Part shown: piece after piece, positions 27,968 through 35,326 of the stretch
Numbering within the stretch: position 1 is the first letter of the stretch
Layout of the letters: every line of letters starts with the position of its first letter
Program-made: the position numbers and the translations under genes
Notes under the pieces: model-generated
Database searches by the model: none
The model's input: only the letters and a program-made list of their open reading frames with translations
Told to the model about the DNA's origin: nothing
Assembly: GCA_003331105.1 (NCBI GenBank)
Contig: QEND01000001.1
Span: 310,001-374,000, forward strand
Direction: 5' to 3'
Length of the DNA: 64,000 nt
Origin: Candidatus Tokpelaia sp. JSC161
Lineage (GTDB): Bacteria; Pseudomonadota; Alphaproteobacteria; Rhizobiales; Rhizobiaceae

Positions 27968-28876
27968 TTATTCTATGAAATCTCTTTGCTTATAGCCTTG
28001 AATGTAGAGTAGAGCACTGAGGTCACTATAATTAATGGACATTGATGTTGCTTGTGCAACTATTGCTTTAGCATGGAAGGCTATTCCTGAACCAGCGTAT
28101 TGTAACATGGAAATGTCATTAGCTCCATCACCAACCGCTATTGTTGATTGAAGAGGTATGTTGAATTTTTTGCAAAGTTCTATAAGTTTTTTTAGTTTAG
28201 CTTGTTTTCCAAGAATCGGTTTTTGTACGGATCCGGTTAAAGTAAAGCCATTATGTTCAAGGATGTTTGCACTGTTTTCATGAAACCCGATATTCTGTGC
28301 AATGTTGTCGCTAAAGATGGAGAATCCTCCAGAAATAAGGGCTGTATAAGCGCCGTTTGCACGCATAGTTTTTACAAGTGTATGGGCTCCGGGTGTAAAG
28401 GTAATACGTTTTTCAAGGATATGGTTGATAAGAGTGATAGGTAAGTTTTTTAAAAGTTGAACTCTTTTTTTTAAAGCTTTTTCAAAAGGAATTTCTCCAT
28501 TCATAGCACGTTGAGTAATGTTTGCTATTTCTTCGTATAGATTAGCTTCTTTTGCTAGTTCGTTAATGCATTCTTGTTGAATGATGGTTGAATCCATATC
28601 TGCTAGAAGTAATTTTTTGCGCCGGTTTTCTAAGTGTTGTATAATGACATCTATTGCTAAAGAACGGGTGATAGAATGTATAATTTCATAAGCTTTCTTT
28701 GTTGAAAGGTATTTAGGAAGAAGAATATCGCAAGCAGTATGCTGATTATTAAGCCATGTTATAGATTTTGCTTTTGTAGCATGATAGGCTTGATTGATAA
28801 TGCTAGGAATTAATATGTTTTGTTTAGGATTTGTAATGAGTGTAGCAATAAGATTTGATTGAGTATTGTTAGACAT
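27968..28876 (-). CDS. serB: Phosphoserine phosphatase
   Basis: 302 aa from the ATG at 28876 (MSNNTQSN...). HAD-superfamily enzyme removing phosphate from O-phosphoserine, last step of serine synthesis. N-terminal ACT-like region, then LLADMDSTIIQQECINELA with the DxDxT nucleophile, SGGFSIFSDNIA, and AVGDGANDISMLQYAGSGIAFHAK. Divergent from miaA with almost no spacer, the same gene pair seen in other Rhizobiales. Confidence 0.95.
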   Translation of the reverse strand: MSNNTQSNLIATLITNPKQNILIPSIINQAYHATKAKSITWLNNQHTACDILLPKYLSTKKAYEIIHSITRSLAIDVIIQHLENRRKKLLLADMDSTIIQQECINELAKEANLYEEIANITQRAMNGEIPFEKALKKRVQLLKNLPITLINHILEKRITFTPGAHTLVKTMRANGAYTALISGGFSIFSDNIAQNIGFHENSANILEHNGFTLTGSVQKPILGKQAKLKKLIELCKKFNIPLQSTIAVGDGANDISMLQYAGSGIAFHAKAIVAQATSMSINYSDLSALLYIQGYKQRDFIE

Positions 28877-28898
28877 GGCTAATTTTTCTAAAAAAGAA

Positions 28899-29801
28899 AT
28901 GAAGAACGATATAGTTTTAATAACGGGTCCAACAGCAAGCGGCAAGTCTAAGCTTGCTGTGGATATTGCACGCCAATGTGATGGTATTATTATTAATGCT
29001 GATTCTATGCAGGTTTATGATGTTCTTCGTTTGTTAACATCACGTCCTTCTGAGAAAGAGAAAGCTGGTGTTGCTCATTATCTTTATGGTTTTGTTAATC
29101 CAAGGAAAGCATTTTCGGTTGGGTATTGGCTTTCTGCTGTGGATGATTTATTTGTGTCTTCGAGATTGATAGGCAAAACTTGTATTTTTATTGGAGGTTC
29201 AGGATTATATTTTCATGCTTTGTTGGGAGGACTGTCTTCAATCCCACATATTGATGCTGTAGTTCGAGAGAAATGGCGTATCTCTCTAGAGAAAAATGGG
29301 ATTCGAGAGCTTTATAGTATTTTATTAAAAAAAGATCCTTTCTTAGCTAAGAGGCTCTCTTCTAATGATAGTCAACGCATAATTCGTGCGCTAGAGGTTT
29401 TGGAATCAACAGGTTATTCGATAACATATTGGCAAAATAAGCCTAAGAAACCATTTCTCGATGCTATGTCTATTCGTAAATTGGTTCTGGAACCTACAAA
29501 GAATGAGATAGAAGAGCGTATTCATACTCGTTTTGAATTGATGCTTGCAAATGGAGTGATTGAAGAAGTAAAACAGTTGCGCATGATGAATCTCAATTCA
29601 GAATTGCCGGTGATGAAAGCTATAGGTGTTAGAGAGTTGAATGCTTATCTTGATGGTTTTTTAGGAATTGAAGAAGCAGTTGAAAAAGTAAAAATTGCTA
29701 CACGGGGTTATGCTAAAAAGCAAATGACTTGGTTTCGTCATCAGTTGGATACTGGTTGGCAGCGTTTGACTTCTGCTGACTCTGCTTGTTTTCATTTATA
29801 G
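28899..29801 (+). CDS. miaA: tRNA dimethylallyltransferase MiaA
   Basis: 300 aa from the ATG at 28899 (MKNDIVLITG...), the usual short lead to the P-loop; an ATG at 28875 would overlap the serB start codon itself. Adds a dimethylallyl group to A37 of UNN-decoding tRNAs. Motifs: ITGPTASGKSKLAVDIAR, INADSMQVYDVL, GGSGLYFHALLGGLS, QRIIRALEVLESTG, and the C-terminal TRGYAKKQMTWFRHQ. Confidence 0.94.
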   Translation: MKNDIVLITGPTASGKSKLAVDIARQCDGIIINADSMQVYDVLRLLTSRPSEKEKAGVAHYLYGFVNPRKAFSVGYWLSAVDDLFVSSRLIGKTCIFIGGSGLYFHALLGGLSSIPHIDAVVREKWRISLEKNGIRELYSILLKKDPFLAKRLSSNDSQRIIRALEVLESTGYSITYWQNKPKKPFLDAMSIRKLVLEPTKNEIEERIHTRFELMLANGVIEEVKQLRMMNLNSELPVMKAIGVRELNAYLDGFLGIEEAVEKVKIATRGYAKKQMTWFRHQLDTGWQRLTSADSACFHL

Positions 29802-29881
29802 AATCGTGATTGATTTCTTTTGAAAAGAGATTTGTTTTATGCCATTGACGAATGGTAGTGAGCAGAATATAGCTTTCTCTT

Positions 29882-29932
29882 ATGGAAAAGATTATTCTTG
29901 TGGTATGGACGCGCATGGGAAAGCTGCTTTAA
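29882..29932 (+). CDS. Branched-chain leader peptide MEKIILVVWTRMGKLL (ilvB attenuator)
   Basis: A 16-codon reading frame 64 bp upstream of ilvB. Seven of its 16 codons are for the regulatory amino acids (Ile-Ile-Leu-Val-Val in a block, Leu-Leu at the end). A pausing hairpin overlaps its 3' half and an intrinsic terminator follows 20 nt after its stop. This is the arrangement of classical ribosome-mediated attenuation of branched-chain biosynthesis. The ribosome site is weak. Seen: codons and hairpins. Inferred: function. Confidence 0.75.
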   Translation: MEKIILVVWTRMGKLL

Positions 29933-29947
29933 CTAAATCCTGTGTGC
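29911..29947 (+). promoter_or_regulatory. Pause (1:2) hairpin of the ilvB attenuator
   Basis: GCGCATGGG (29911-29919) can pair with CCTGTGTGC (29939-29947) over 9 bp including G-U pairs. The 5' strand lies inside the leader peptide reading frame, so ribosome position would decide whether it forms. I could not find a convincing 2:3 antiterminator by eye. Confidence 0.5.
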
Positions 29948-29952
29948 GAATA

Positions 29953-29974
29953 GGCTCCTTCGGGGGCCTTTTTT
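29953..29974 (+). terminator. Intrinsic terminator/attenuator upstream of ilvB
   Basis: GGCTCC-TTCG-GGGGCC forms a 6-bp GC-rich stem with a stable TTCG tetraloop, followed by TTTTTT. It ends 22 bp before the ilvB ATG, so it can only act as a leader attenuator for ilvB (or as the miaA terminator). It is the clearest intrinsic terminator in the window. Confidence 0.85.
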
Positions 29975-29996
29975 ATTGTAAAGTGGGAATAGGATA

Positions 29997-31763
29997 ATGA
30001 AAGAGAACCATAAAACGGCAGAAATAGCTGATAGCTGTGAGTTATCAGGTGCAAAAATTGTGATTCAGGCACTTTTAGATCAAGGTGTTGAGCATGTTTT
30101 TGGTTATCCAGGTGGATCGGTTTTACCTATTTTTGATGAGATTTATCAGCAGAATAAAGTTAGACATATTCTTGTTCGTCATGAACAAGCAGCGGGGCAT
30201 GCTGCTGAAGGGTATGCCCGTACGACTGGTAAAGTTGGAGTTTTTCTTGTGACATCTGGTCCTGGTGCAACAAATGCAGTGACTCCATTACAGGATGCTT
30301 TGATGGATTCTATTCCTGTAGTCTGTATTGCTGGTCAGGTTTCAACCGCTCTGATTGGTTCAGATGCTTTTCAAGAAGCGGATACGATTTCTATTACTAG
30401 GTCTTGTACTAAGCATAATTGGTTAGTAAGGAATGTTAATGATTTATCGGATGTTATCCATAAAGCTTTTTTTGTTGCTTCTTCAGGTCGTCCTGGTCCA
30501 GTCTTGATTGATATTCCTAAGGATATACAATTGTCTACTGCTATTTATTTATCAAAAAAATCTATGGATTCTATGTCTTATGGTTCGCTTGTTCAAAATG
30601 TTAATTTGCATGCTGTGAATCAGGCTGTGGATCTTCTAGTTCAAGCTCATAAACCCATTATCTATTCAGGAGGAGGAGTGATTACTTCTGGATTGAAAGC
30701 AGTTCGTTTTTTGCGTGAGTTAGTTAAGATTGGTAATTTTCCTATTACATCAACATTAATGGGTCTTGGTGCTTATCCTGCTAATAGTGCAAATTGGCTA
30801 GGTATGCTTGGGATGCATGGAACTTATGAGGCTAATATGGCTATGCATGATTGTGATGTGATGTTAGCAGTTGGAGCGCGTTTTGATGATCGTATTACTG
30901 GTCGTCTGGATGCTTTTGCTCCAGATGCGAAAATTATTCATATTGATATTGACCCTTTATCTTTTAATAAGAATGTTCGAGTAGATATACCTATTCTTGG
31001 TGATGTCGCAGATATTTTAGATAAGATGGTTTCTCAATTATTACTTCTTTATTCTAGAGTTGAGAAGGTAGATCTTAATCTTTGGTGGAAAGAGATTACG
31101 AGATGGCGTGCTCGAAATTCCTTAGCTTATCAGAAGAAAGGTGATGTCATTATGCCTCAATATGCGATTGAACGTCTTTGGGCTTTAACAAAGGATTATG
31201 CTCCTTATCTTACAACTGAAGTAGGTCAACATCAGATGTGGACAGCTCAATTTTTTGGGTTTGATGAGCCCAATCATTGGATGACATCTGGTGGTCTTGG
31301 AACGATGGGATATGGTTTTCCTGCAGCTATTGGTGTTCAGATTGCTCGCCCTAATGATTTGGTGATTTGTGTTGCAGGAGATGCTTCTATTCAGATGAAT
31401 ATTCAGGAACTTTCTACTGCCATACAGCATGATGCACGAGTTAAGGTTTTTATTTTGAATAATCAATATATGGGAATGGTACGTCAATGGCAGGAGTTAC
31501 TTTATGGTAATCGTTTATCACATTCTTATATGGAAGCTATTCCTGATTTTGTTAAATTAGCTGAAGCATATGGTGCTGTTGGGATTCAATGTAGTAGACC
31601 TGATGATTTGGATAGTTGTATCTGTGAGATGGTTGCATGTAAAAAGCCAGTTTTATTGGATTGTCGTGTTGTTAATTTAGTAAATTGTTTACCGATGATT
31701 CCATCTGGTTCGGCCCATAACGAGATGTTATTGCAAGATGAAATCATTGTTGCTGATGGATAG
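29997..31763 (+). CDS. ilvB: Acetolactate synthase large subunit
   Basis: 588 aa ThDP enzyme that makes acetolactate or acetohydroxybutyrate, first committed step to Val, Leu and Ile. Motifs: FGYPGGSVLPIFDEIY, the catalytic-Glu segment VRHEQAAGHAAEGYARTTG, SGPGATNAVTPLQDA, GVGARFDDRITG-like AVGARFDDRITGR, and the ThDP motif GDASIQMNIQELSTA with NNQYMGMVRQWQ. Controlled by the leader-peptide attenuator just upstream. The regulatory subunit ilvH, normally directly downstream, is not here: pyrC is convergent 22 bp away. Confidence 0.96.
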   Translation: MKENHKTAEIADSCELSGAKIVIQALLDQGVEHVFGYPGGSVLPIFDEIYQQNKVRHILVRHEQAAGHAAEGYARTTGKVGVFLVTSGPGATNAVTPLQDALMDSIPVVCIAGQVSTALIGSDAFQEADTISITRSCTKHNWLVRNVNDLSDVIHKAFFVASSGRPGPVLIDIPKDIQLSTAIYLSKKSMDSMSYGSLVQNVNLHAVNQAVDLLVQAHKPIIYSGGGVITSGLKAVRFLRELVKIGNFPITSTLMGLGAYPANSANWLGMLGMHGTYEANMAMHDCDVMLAVGARFDDRITGRLDAFAPDAKIIHIDIDPLSFNKNVRVDIPILGDVADILDKMVSQLLLLYSRVEKVDLNLWWKEITRWRARNSLAYQKKGDVIMPQYAIERLWALTKDYAPYLTTEVGQHQMWTAQFFGFDEPNHWMTSGGLGTMGYGFPAAIGVQIARPNDLVICVAGDASIQMNIQELSTAIQHDARVKVFILNNQYMGMVRQWQELLYGNRLSHSYMEAIPDFVKLAEAYGAVGIQCSRPDDLDSCICEMVACKKPVLLDCRVVNLVNCLPMIPSGSAHNEMLLQDEIIVADG

Positions 31764-31785
31764 TTGTTTAAAATTGATTTAAGGA

Positions 31786-33114
31786 TCAAAAATTTGTTTC
31801 TTTAAATTTTACTGCTTCACCTTGTGCTGGGTGAATAATTTCTCCTTCCCACATGACTGTATGGCCACGTATAATCGTGCCTATAGGTGATCCCTTGACA
31901 ATCATGCCATCATAAGGGGTCCATTTTGTTTTTGAAGCGATTGTAGAGTTTTGAATTGTTTGTATTTTGTTCATATCAATGATCGTGAGATCAGCATCAT
32001 ATCCTTTTTTAATCTGACCTTTCCGGGATATATTAAAGATACGGCTAGGAGTGGCTGATGTTAGTTCTACAAAACGTTCTAGTGTAAGTCGTCCTGCATT
32101 AATGTGATTTAACATGATCCCTATCGTTGTTTGAACGCCGGGAATTCCTGAAGGTGATTCAGGATATTGTTTTTGTTTTTCTTCTAAAGTATGTGGTGCA
32201 TGATCCGATCCAATAATATCTATTATTTTTTTTTGAATTCCAATCCAAAGTGCATCACGGTCTTGAACAGAGCGAATAGGTGGGTTCATTTGAATTAATG
32301 TTTTAAGGTGTAGATAATCTTTGTTTGTTAATGTCAGATGATGTGGAGTTACTTCGATGGTAGCAATATCTTTATGCTTTTTAAGAAAGGCGATTTCTTC
32401 TTTTGTAGAAATATGTAGTATATGGATTCGTGCGTTTGTTTCTCTTGCAATTTTTAAGAGTCTTTTGGTAGCTTTAAGAGCGCTTATATTATCTCGCCAG
32501 TTTGGGTGAGATGAAACATCATCTTTGATACGTAAATGCTTACGTTGCTTTAAACGTTTTTCATCTTCGGAATGGAAAGCAGTACGTTTTCGTGTGTTTT
32601 GGAGTATGAAACGTATTTCTTTATCATCCTCTACTAGCAAGTTTCCTGTAGAGGATCCCATAAAAACTTTAATTCCAGCTGCACCTGATAATTGTTCGAG
32701 TTCTCTTAATTCTTGGATATTTGCGTGTGTAGCTCCTATCCAGAATGCAAAGTCACAATACATACGATGATGTGCTTTTTTTATTTTTTCATTTAGTGTT
32801 TCTGCTGATATGGTGAGTGGGTAAGTATTAGGCATATCAAATACAGTTGTTACGCCTCCAAGAACAGCTGCTATGGATCCGCTCTCTAGGTCTTCTTTGT
32901 ACTCAAATCCAGGTTCACGAAAGTGAACTTGGCTATCAATGATTCCTGGTATAATATGAAGTCCCTTGCAATTTATTATTTTAGAAGCTGTACTTTGGAA
33001 TAAGTTGCCAATAGCTTTGATAGATCCATGATAAAGGCCTATATCAAACTTTTCTTTTTTGTTGTGACTAACGATGGTTGCATTTTTAAGAATGGTGTCA
33101 AAGACTTGTGACAT
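31786..33114 (-). CDS. pyrC: Dihydroorotase (alphaproteobacterial type)
   Basis: 442 aa amidohydrolase that cyclises carbamoyl aspartate to dihydroorotate. Segments: GIIDSQVHFREPGFEYKED, GGVTTVFDMPNTYPLT, KVFMGSSTGNLLVEDD, HSEDEKRL, HILHISTKEE, EVTPHHLT, IGSDHAPHTLEEK. The first metal motif reads D-S-Q-V-H rather than the textbook D-x-H-x-H; I recall this Gln in rhizobial homologues too, so it is probably a subfamily trait. With pyrD it covers two consecutive pyrimidine steps. Confidence 0.88.
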   Translation of the reverse strand: MSQVFDTILKNATIVSHNKKEKFDIGLYHGSIKAIGNLFQSTASKIINCKGLHIIPGIIDSQVHFREPGFEYKEDLESGSIAAVLGGVTTVFDMPNTYPLTISAETLNEKIKKAHHRMYCDFAFWIGATHANIQELRELEQLSGAAGIKVFMGSSTGNLLVEDDKEIRFILQNTRKRTAFHSEDEKRLKQRKHLRIKDDVSSHPNWRDNISALKATKRLLKIARETNARIHILHISTKEEIAFLKKHKDIATIEVTPHHLTLTNKDYLHLKTLIQMNPPIRSVQDRDALWIGIQKKIIDIIGSDHAPHTLEEKQKQYPESPSGIPGVQTTIGIMLNHINAGRLTLERFVELTSATPSRIFNISRKGQIKKGYDADLTIIDMNKIQTIQNSTIASKTKWTPYDGMIVKGSPIGTIIRGHTVMWEGEIIHPAQGEAVKFKETNF

Positions 33115-33148
33115 CAGTTTGTTTCCAAGTTGATATTGAAATCGGACT

Positions 33149-33174
33149 ACTTACCTTTCTTCTGAAAGGCAAGT
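33149..33174. promoter_or_regulatory. 11-bp imperfect hairpin in the pyrC/ygfZ divergent spacer
   Basis: ACTTACCTTTC and GAAAGGCAAGT pair at 10 of 11 positions around a TTCT loop, midway between the divergent starts of pyrC and ygfZ. It could be an operator for either gene or an RNA hairpin 20 nt upstream of ygfZ. No U-run follows on the + strand. Only symmetry is seen. Confidence 0.35.
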
Positions 33175-33194
33175 AATTTATAGGAGATGATATA

Positions 33195-34025
33195 ATGATA
33201 TTAGATGATCGGGAGCTGATTATTGTAGATGGTATTGACGCTGCTTATTTTTTGCAAAGGTTGATTACAACTGATATTCATAAAATTGGAGAGCATGAGA
33301 TGTGTCCTGGAGCTCTTCTTTCACATCAAGGTAAGATTCTTTTCGATTTTTTAATTGGTCGTGATAAAAATGTTTTTTTTATTGATATTTCTCGAATCTT
33401 TGCTGATGCTATGTTTAGAAAGTTAACTTTTTATAAGTTAGGTTCTAATATAAAGATTTCTAGGAAAGAACTTCCCTTTATACTTCTTGTTTTAAAAAAT
33501 TCTTTATTTAAGATTGATTCTAGTATATTATTTTTTTATGATAAAAGAATTTTTAATTCGAATATAGTTCGTATTTATAATTTTAGAGATTATACTAAAT
33601 CTTTTCTTTTAGAAAGAGATCGTTGGAATATTATTCGTATAATAAATGGTATTGCTGAAATTGGTCTTGATTTTATGTCAGGGTCTGTTTTTCCACATGA
33701 TATTAACTATGATCAAATTGGAGGTATATCCTTTACTAAAGGATGTTATATAGGTCAGGAAGTCGTTTCTCGAATGGAACATCGTAGTATTATTGTGAGA
33801 CGACTGTTAGTTGTAAGAGGAGAAAAAGTTCTTCCTTCTTCTAACGCGATAATTGAAGTAAATAATAAGTTTGTTGGAGTATTAGGAACAGTTATAGGTC
33901 ATCAAGCGATTGCTCTTGTTAGAATTGATCGTATTAAAATGGCTATTTCTGTTAATGATCCTATTACGGTAAAAGGTATAAAGATTTTTTTTTCATTGCC
34001 TGTCAATGTAAATTTTACTTTATAG
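33195..34025 (+). CDS. ygfZ: YgfZ/GcvT-like folate-binding Fe-S cluster protein
   Basis: 276 aa. Folate-dependent helper in Fe-S cluster assembly and repair, structurally related to the T protein of glycine cleavage. The diagnostic motif K-G-C-Y-x-G-Q-E is present as FTKGCYIGQEVVSRMEHR near residue 185, preceded by FPHDINYDQIGGIS. RBS AGGAG lies 9 nt before the ATG. Sequence away from the motif is rather divergent and AT-rich. Confidence 0.9.
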   Translation: MILDDRELIIVDGIDAAYFLQRLITTDIHKIGEHEMCPGALLSHQGKILFDFLIGRDKNVFFIDISRIFADAMFRKLTFYKLGSNIKISRKELPFILLVLKNSLFKIDSSILFFYDKRIFNSNIVRIYNFRDYTKSFLLERDRWNIIRIINGIAEIGLDFMSGSVFPHDINYDQIGGISFTKGCYIGQEVVSRMEHRSIIVRRLLVVRGEKVLPSSNAIIEVNNKFVGVLGTVIGHQAIALVRIDRIKMAISVNDPITVKGIKIFFSLPVNVNFTL

Positions 34026-34046
34026 ATTTGCTATTTTCTATCTAAA

Positions 34047-34121
34047 TGGTGGGCGTAACAGGGATTGAACCTGTGACCCCTACGATGTCACCGTAGTGCT
34101 CTCCCGCTGAGCTATACACCC
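34047..34121 (-). tRNA. tRNA-Val (anticodon GAC)
   Basis: 75 nt with encoded CCA. Acceptor stem GGGTGTA/TACGCCC with one G-U pair, discriminator A. The anticodon stem CTACG/CGTAG holds the loop GTGACAT with anticodon GAC. T-arm ACAGG-TTCAATC-CCTGT. It sits alone between ygfZ and hisN on the opposite strand. Confidence 0.95.
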
Positions 34122-34262
34122 TTTTAAAGGAAAATTAAATTATACTTTAAAAAAGGTCAATAGTTTATTTTTTGAAATGACTATGTTTTGATAAGAAAAA
34201 ATATCATTTGATTGAGTATTTTTTTTATTGTCAGAGATATAAAAAAATAGGAGTTTATCTTT

Positions 34263-35054
34263 ATGGTTATTGAGATTAATAAAGATTTTTTTGTAGCTTT
34301 ATCTAGCATTGCAAAGAGAGAGTCATTATCTTTTTTTCGTAATCCATTGATGATTACTGATAAGGGAGATCATTTATTTTTTGATCCAGTAACTATAGCG
34401 GATTTAAGGATTGAGAGGGAATTAACTAATTATATTTCTAATCATTTTCCAGATCATGCGATTTATGGTGAAGAAGAAGGGAAAAAAGGTGAAAATGCTG
34501 ACTGTTTATGGGTTATTGATCCTATAGATGGAACTCGTTCTTTTATTTCTGGTATTCCTGTATGGGGGACATTAGTTGGATTTTTATATAAGGGATTAGC
34601 TATTGCAGGTATGATGGCGCAGCCTTTTACAGAAGAATTATTTTATGCTGTAGCAGATGGAAGTTTTTTATTCCATAATAATATAGAGAAAAGATTAGTG
34701 GTTCGCAAGACAGTTAATTTATCTGATGCTACGCTTTTTTCAACAGCACCATCTCTTTTTGATACAAGAACTAGATCTTCTTTTTTTAAGTTAGAAGAAG
34801 CAACGCGATTAACACGTTTTGGAGTAGATTGTTATGCATTTGTTATGTTAGCAGCAGGTTTTATTGATCTTGTTGTTGAATCTTCTTTAAAAGCACATGA
34901 TATTGGAGGAATAATTCCAATTATTGAGAATGCAGGTGGAGTTATTACAACATGGTCTAGAAAGAGACCAGAAAATGGTGGTCATATTATTGCTGCAGCT
35001 ACAAAGGACTTACATGAAGCGGCTATACAAAAATTAGGATGGAGTGATTATTAG
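34263..35054 (+). CDS. hisN: Histidinol-phosphatase, inositol monophosphatase family (HisN)
   Basis: 263 aa. Metal motifs: DPVTIADLRIE, IYGEEEGKKG, VIDPIDGTRSFISGIPVWGTLV, and the C-terminal KAHDIGGIIPIIENAGG. The GTRSFISG/PVWGTL variant and KAHDIGGII are typical of rhizobial HisN rather than SuhB or CysQ. It dephosphorylates histidinol-phosphate in His synthesis. Distinct from the cysQ paralogue at 16664. AGGAG is about 10 nt upstream of the ATG. Confidence 0.88.
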   Translation: MVIEINKDFFVALSSIAKRESLSFFRNPLMITDKGDHLFFDPVTIADLRIERELTNYISNHFPDHAIYGEEEGKKGENADCLWVIDPIDGTRSFISGIPVWGTLVGFLYKGLAIAGMMAQPFTEELFYAVADGSFLFHNNIEKRLVVRKTVNLSDATLFSTAPSLFDTRTRSSFFKLEEATRLTRFGVDCYAFVMLAAGFIDLVVESSLKAHDIGGIIPIIENAGGVITTWSRKRPENGGHIIAAATKDLHEAAIQKLGWSDY

Positions 35055-35326
35055 TTTTTTATTGAGGATTTTTATATTTTTGATTTTTTATTCATTTTCT
35101 TGATGAGAAGTTTATAATGTTAATATTTTATATTGTTTTGAAAAATATTTTTTAGTATGAATGGATATAGATTATGCTAAATTTTTTATATAACATACTA
35201 ATGTTTAGGGAGTTCGTGTATTTTTTTTTATTTTTTTATGAGAAATATGCAACAATTTTAGGGGGAAGCTCATTTGCTTCATAATTTTATACTATAGCTA
35301 TAGTGATTTTTTTTGAGGTAAAATAT
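35055..35326 (+). promoter_or_regulatory. metE upstream region with a 14-bp palindrome
   Basis: 272 bp of very AT-rich sequence. A hairpin GAAGC-TCATTT-GCTTC lies near 35264-35279, and a perfect 14-bp palindrome ACTATAGCTATAGT at 35291-35304 ends 22 bp before the metE ATG, overlapping the probable leader. I looked for cobalamin and SAM-II riboswitch consensus elements and saw none. The palindrome is a reasonable operator candidate; no regulator is known from the sequence. Confidence 0.35.

Noticed and set aside
29839..29997. 52-codon frame ending TAATG at the ilvB start
   Set aside because: It would have to be translated through the strong terminator hairpin, and its composition is unremarkable. 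The Ile/Leu/Val-rich 16-codon frame explains the region better, though the TAATG overlap is noted.
34263..35054. Second CysQ or SuhB
   Set aside because: The GTRSFISGIPVWGTL and KAHDIGGII segments fit HisN better than cysQ at 16664, though the phosphatase fold is shared.
35055..35326. Cobalamin or SAM riboswitch upstream of metE
   Set aside because: No B12-box or SAM-II core sequence could be recognised in the AT-rich leader.
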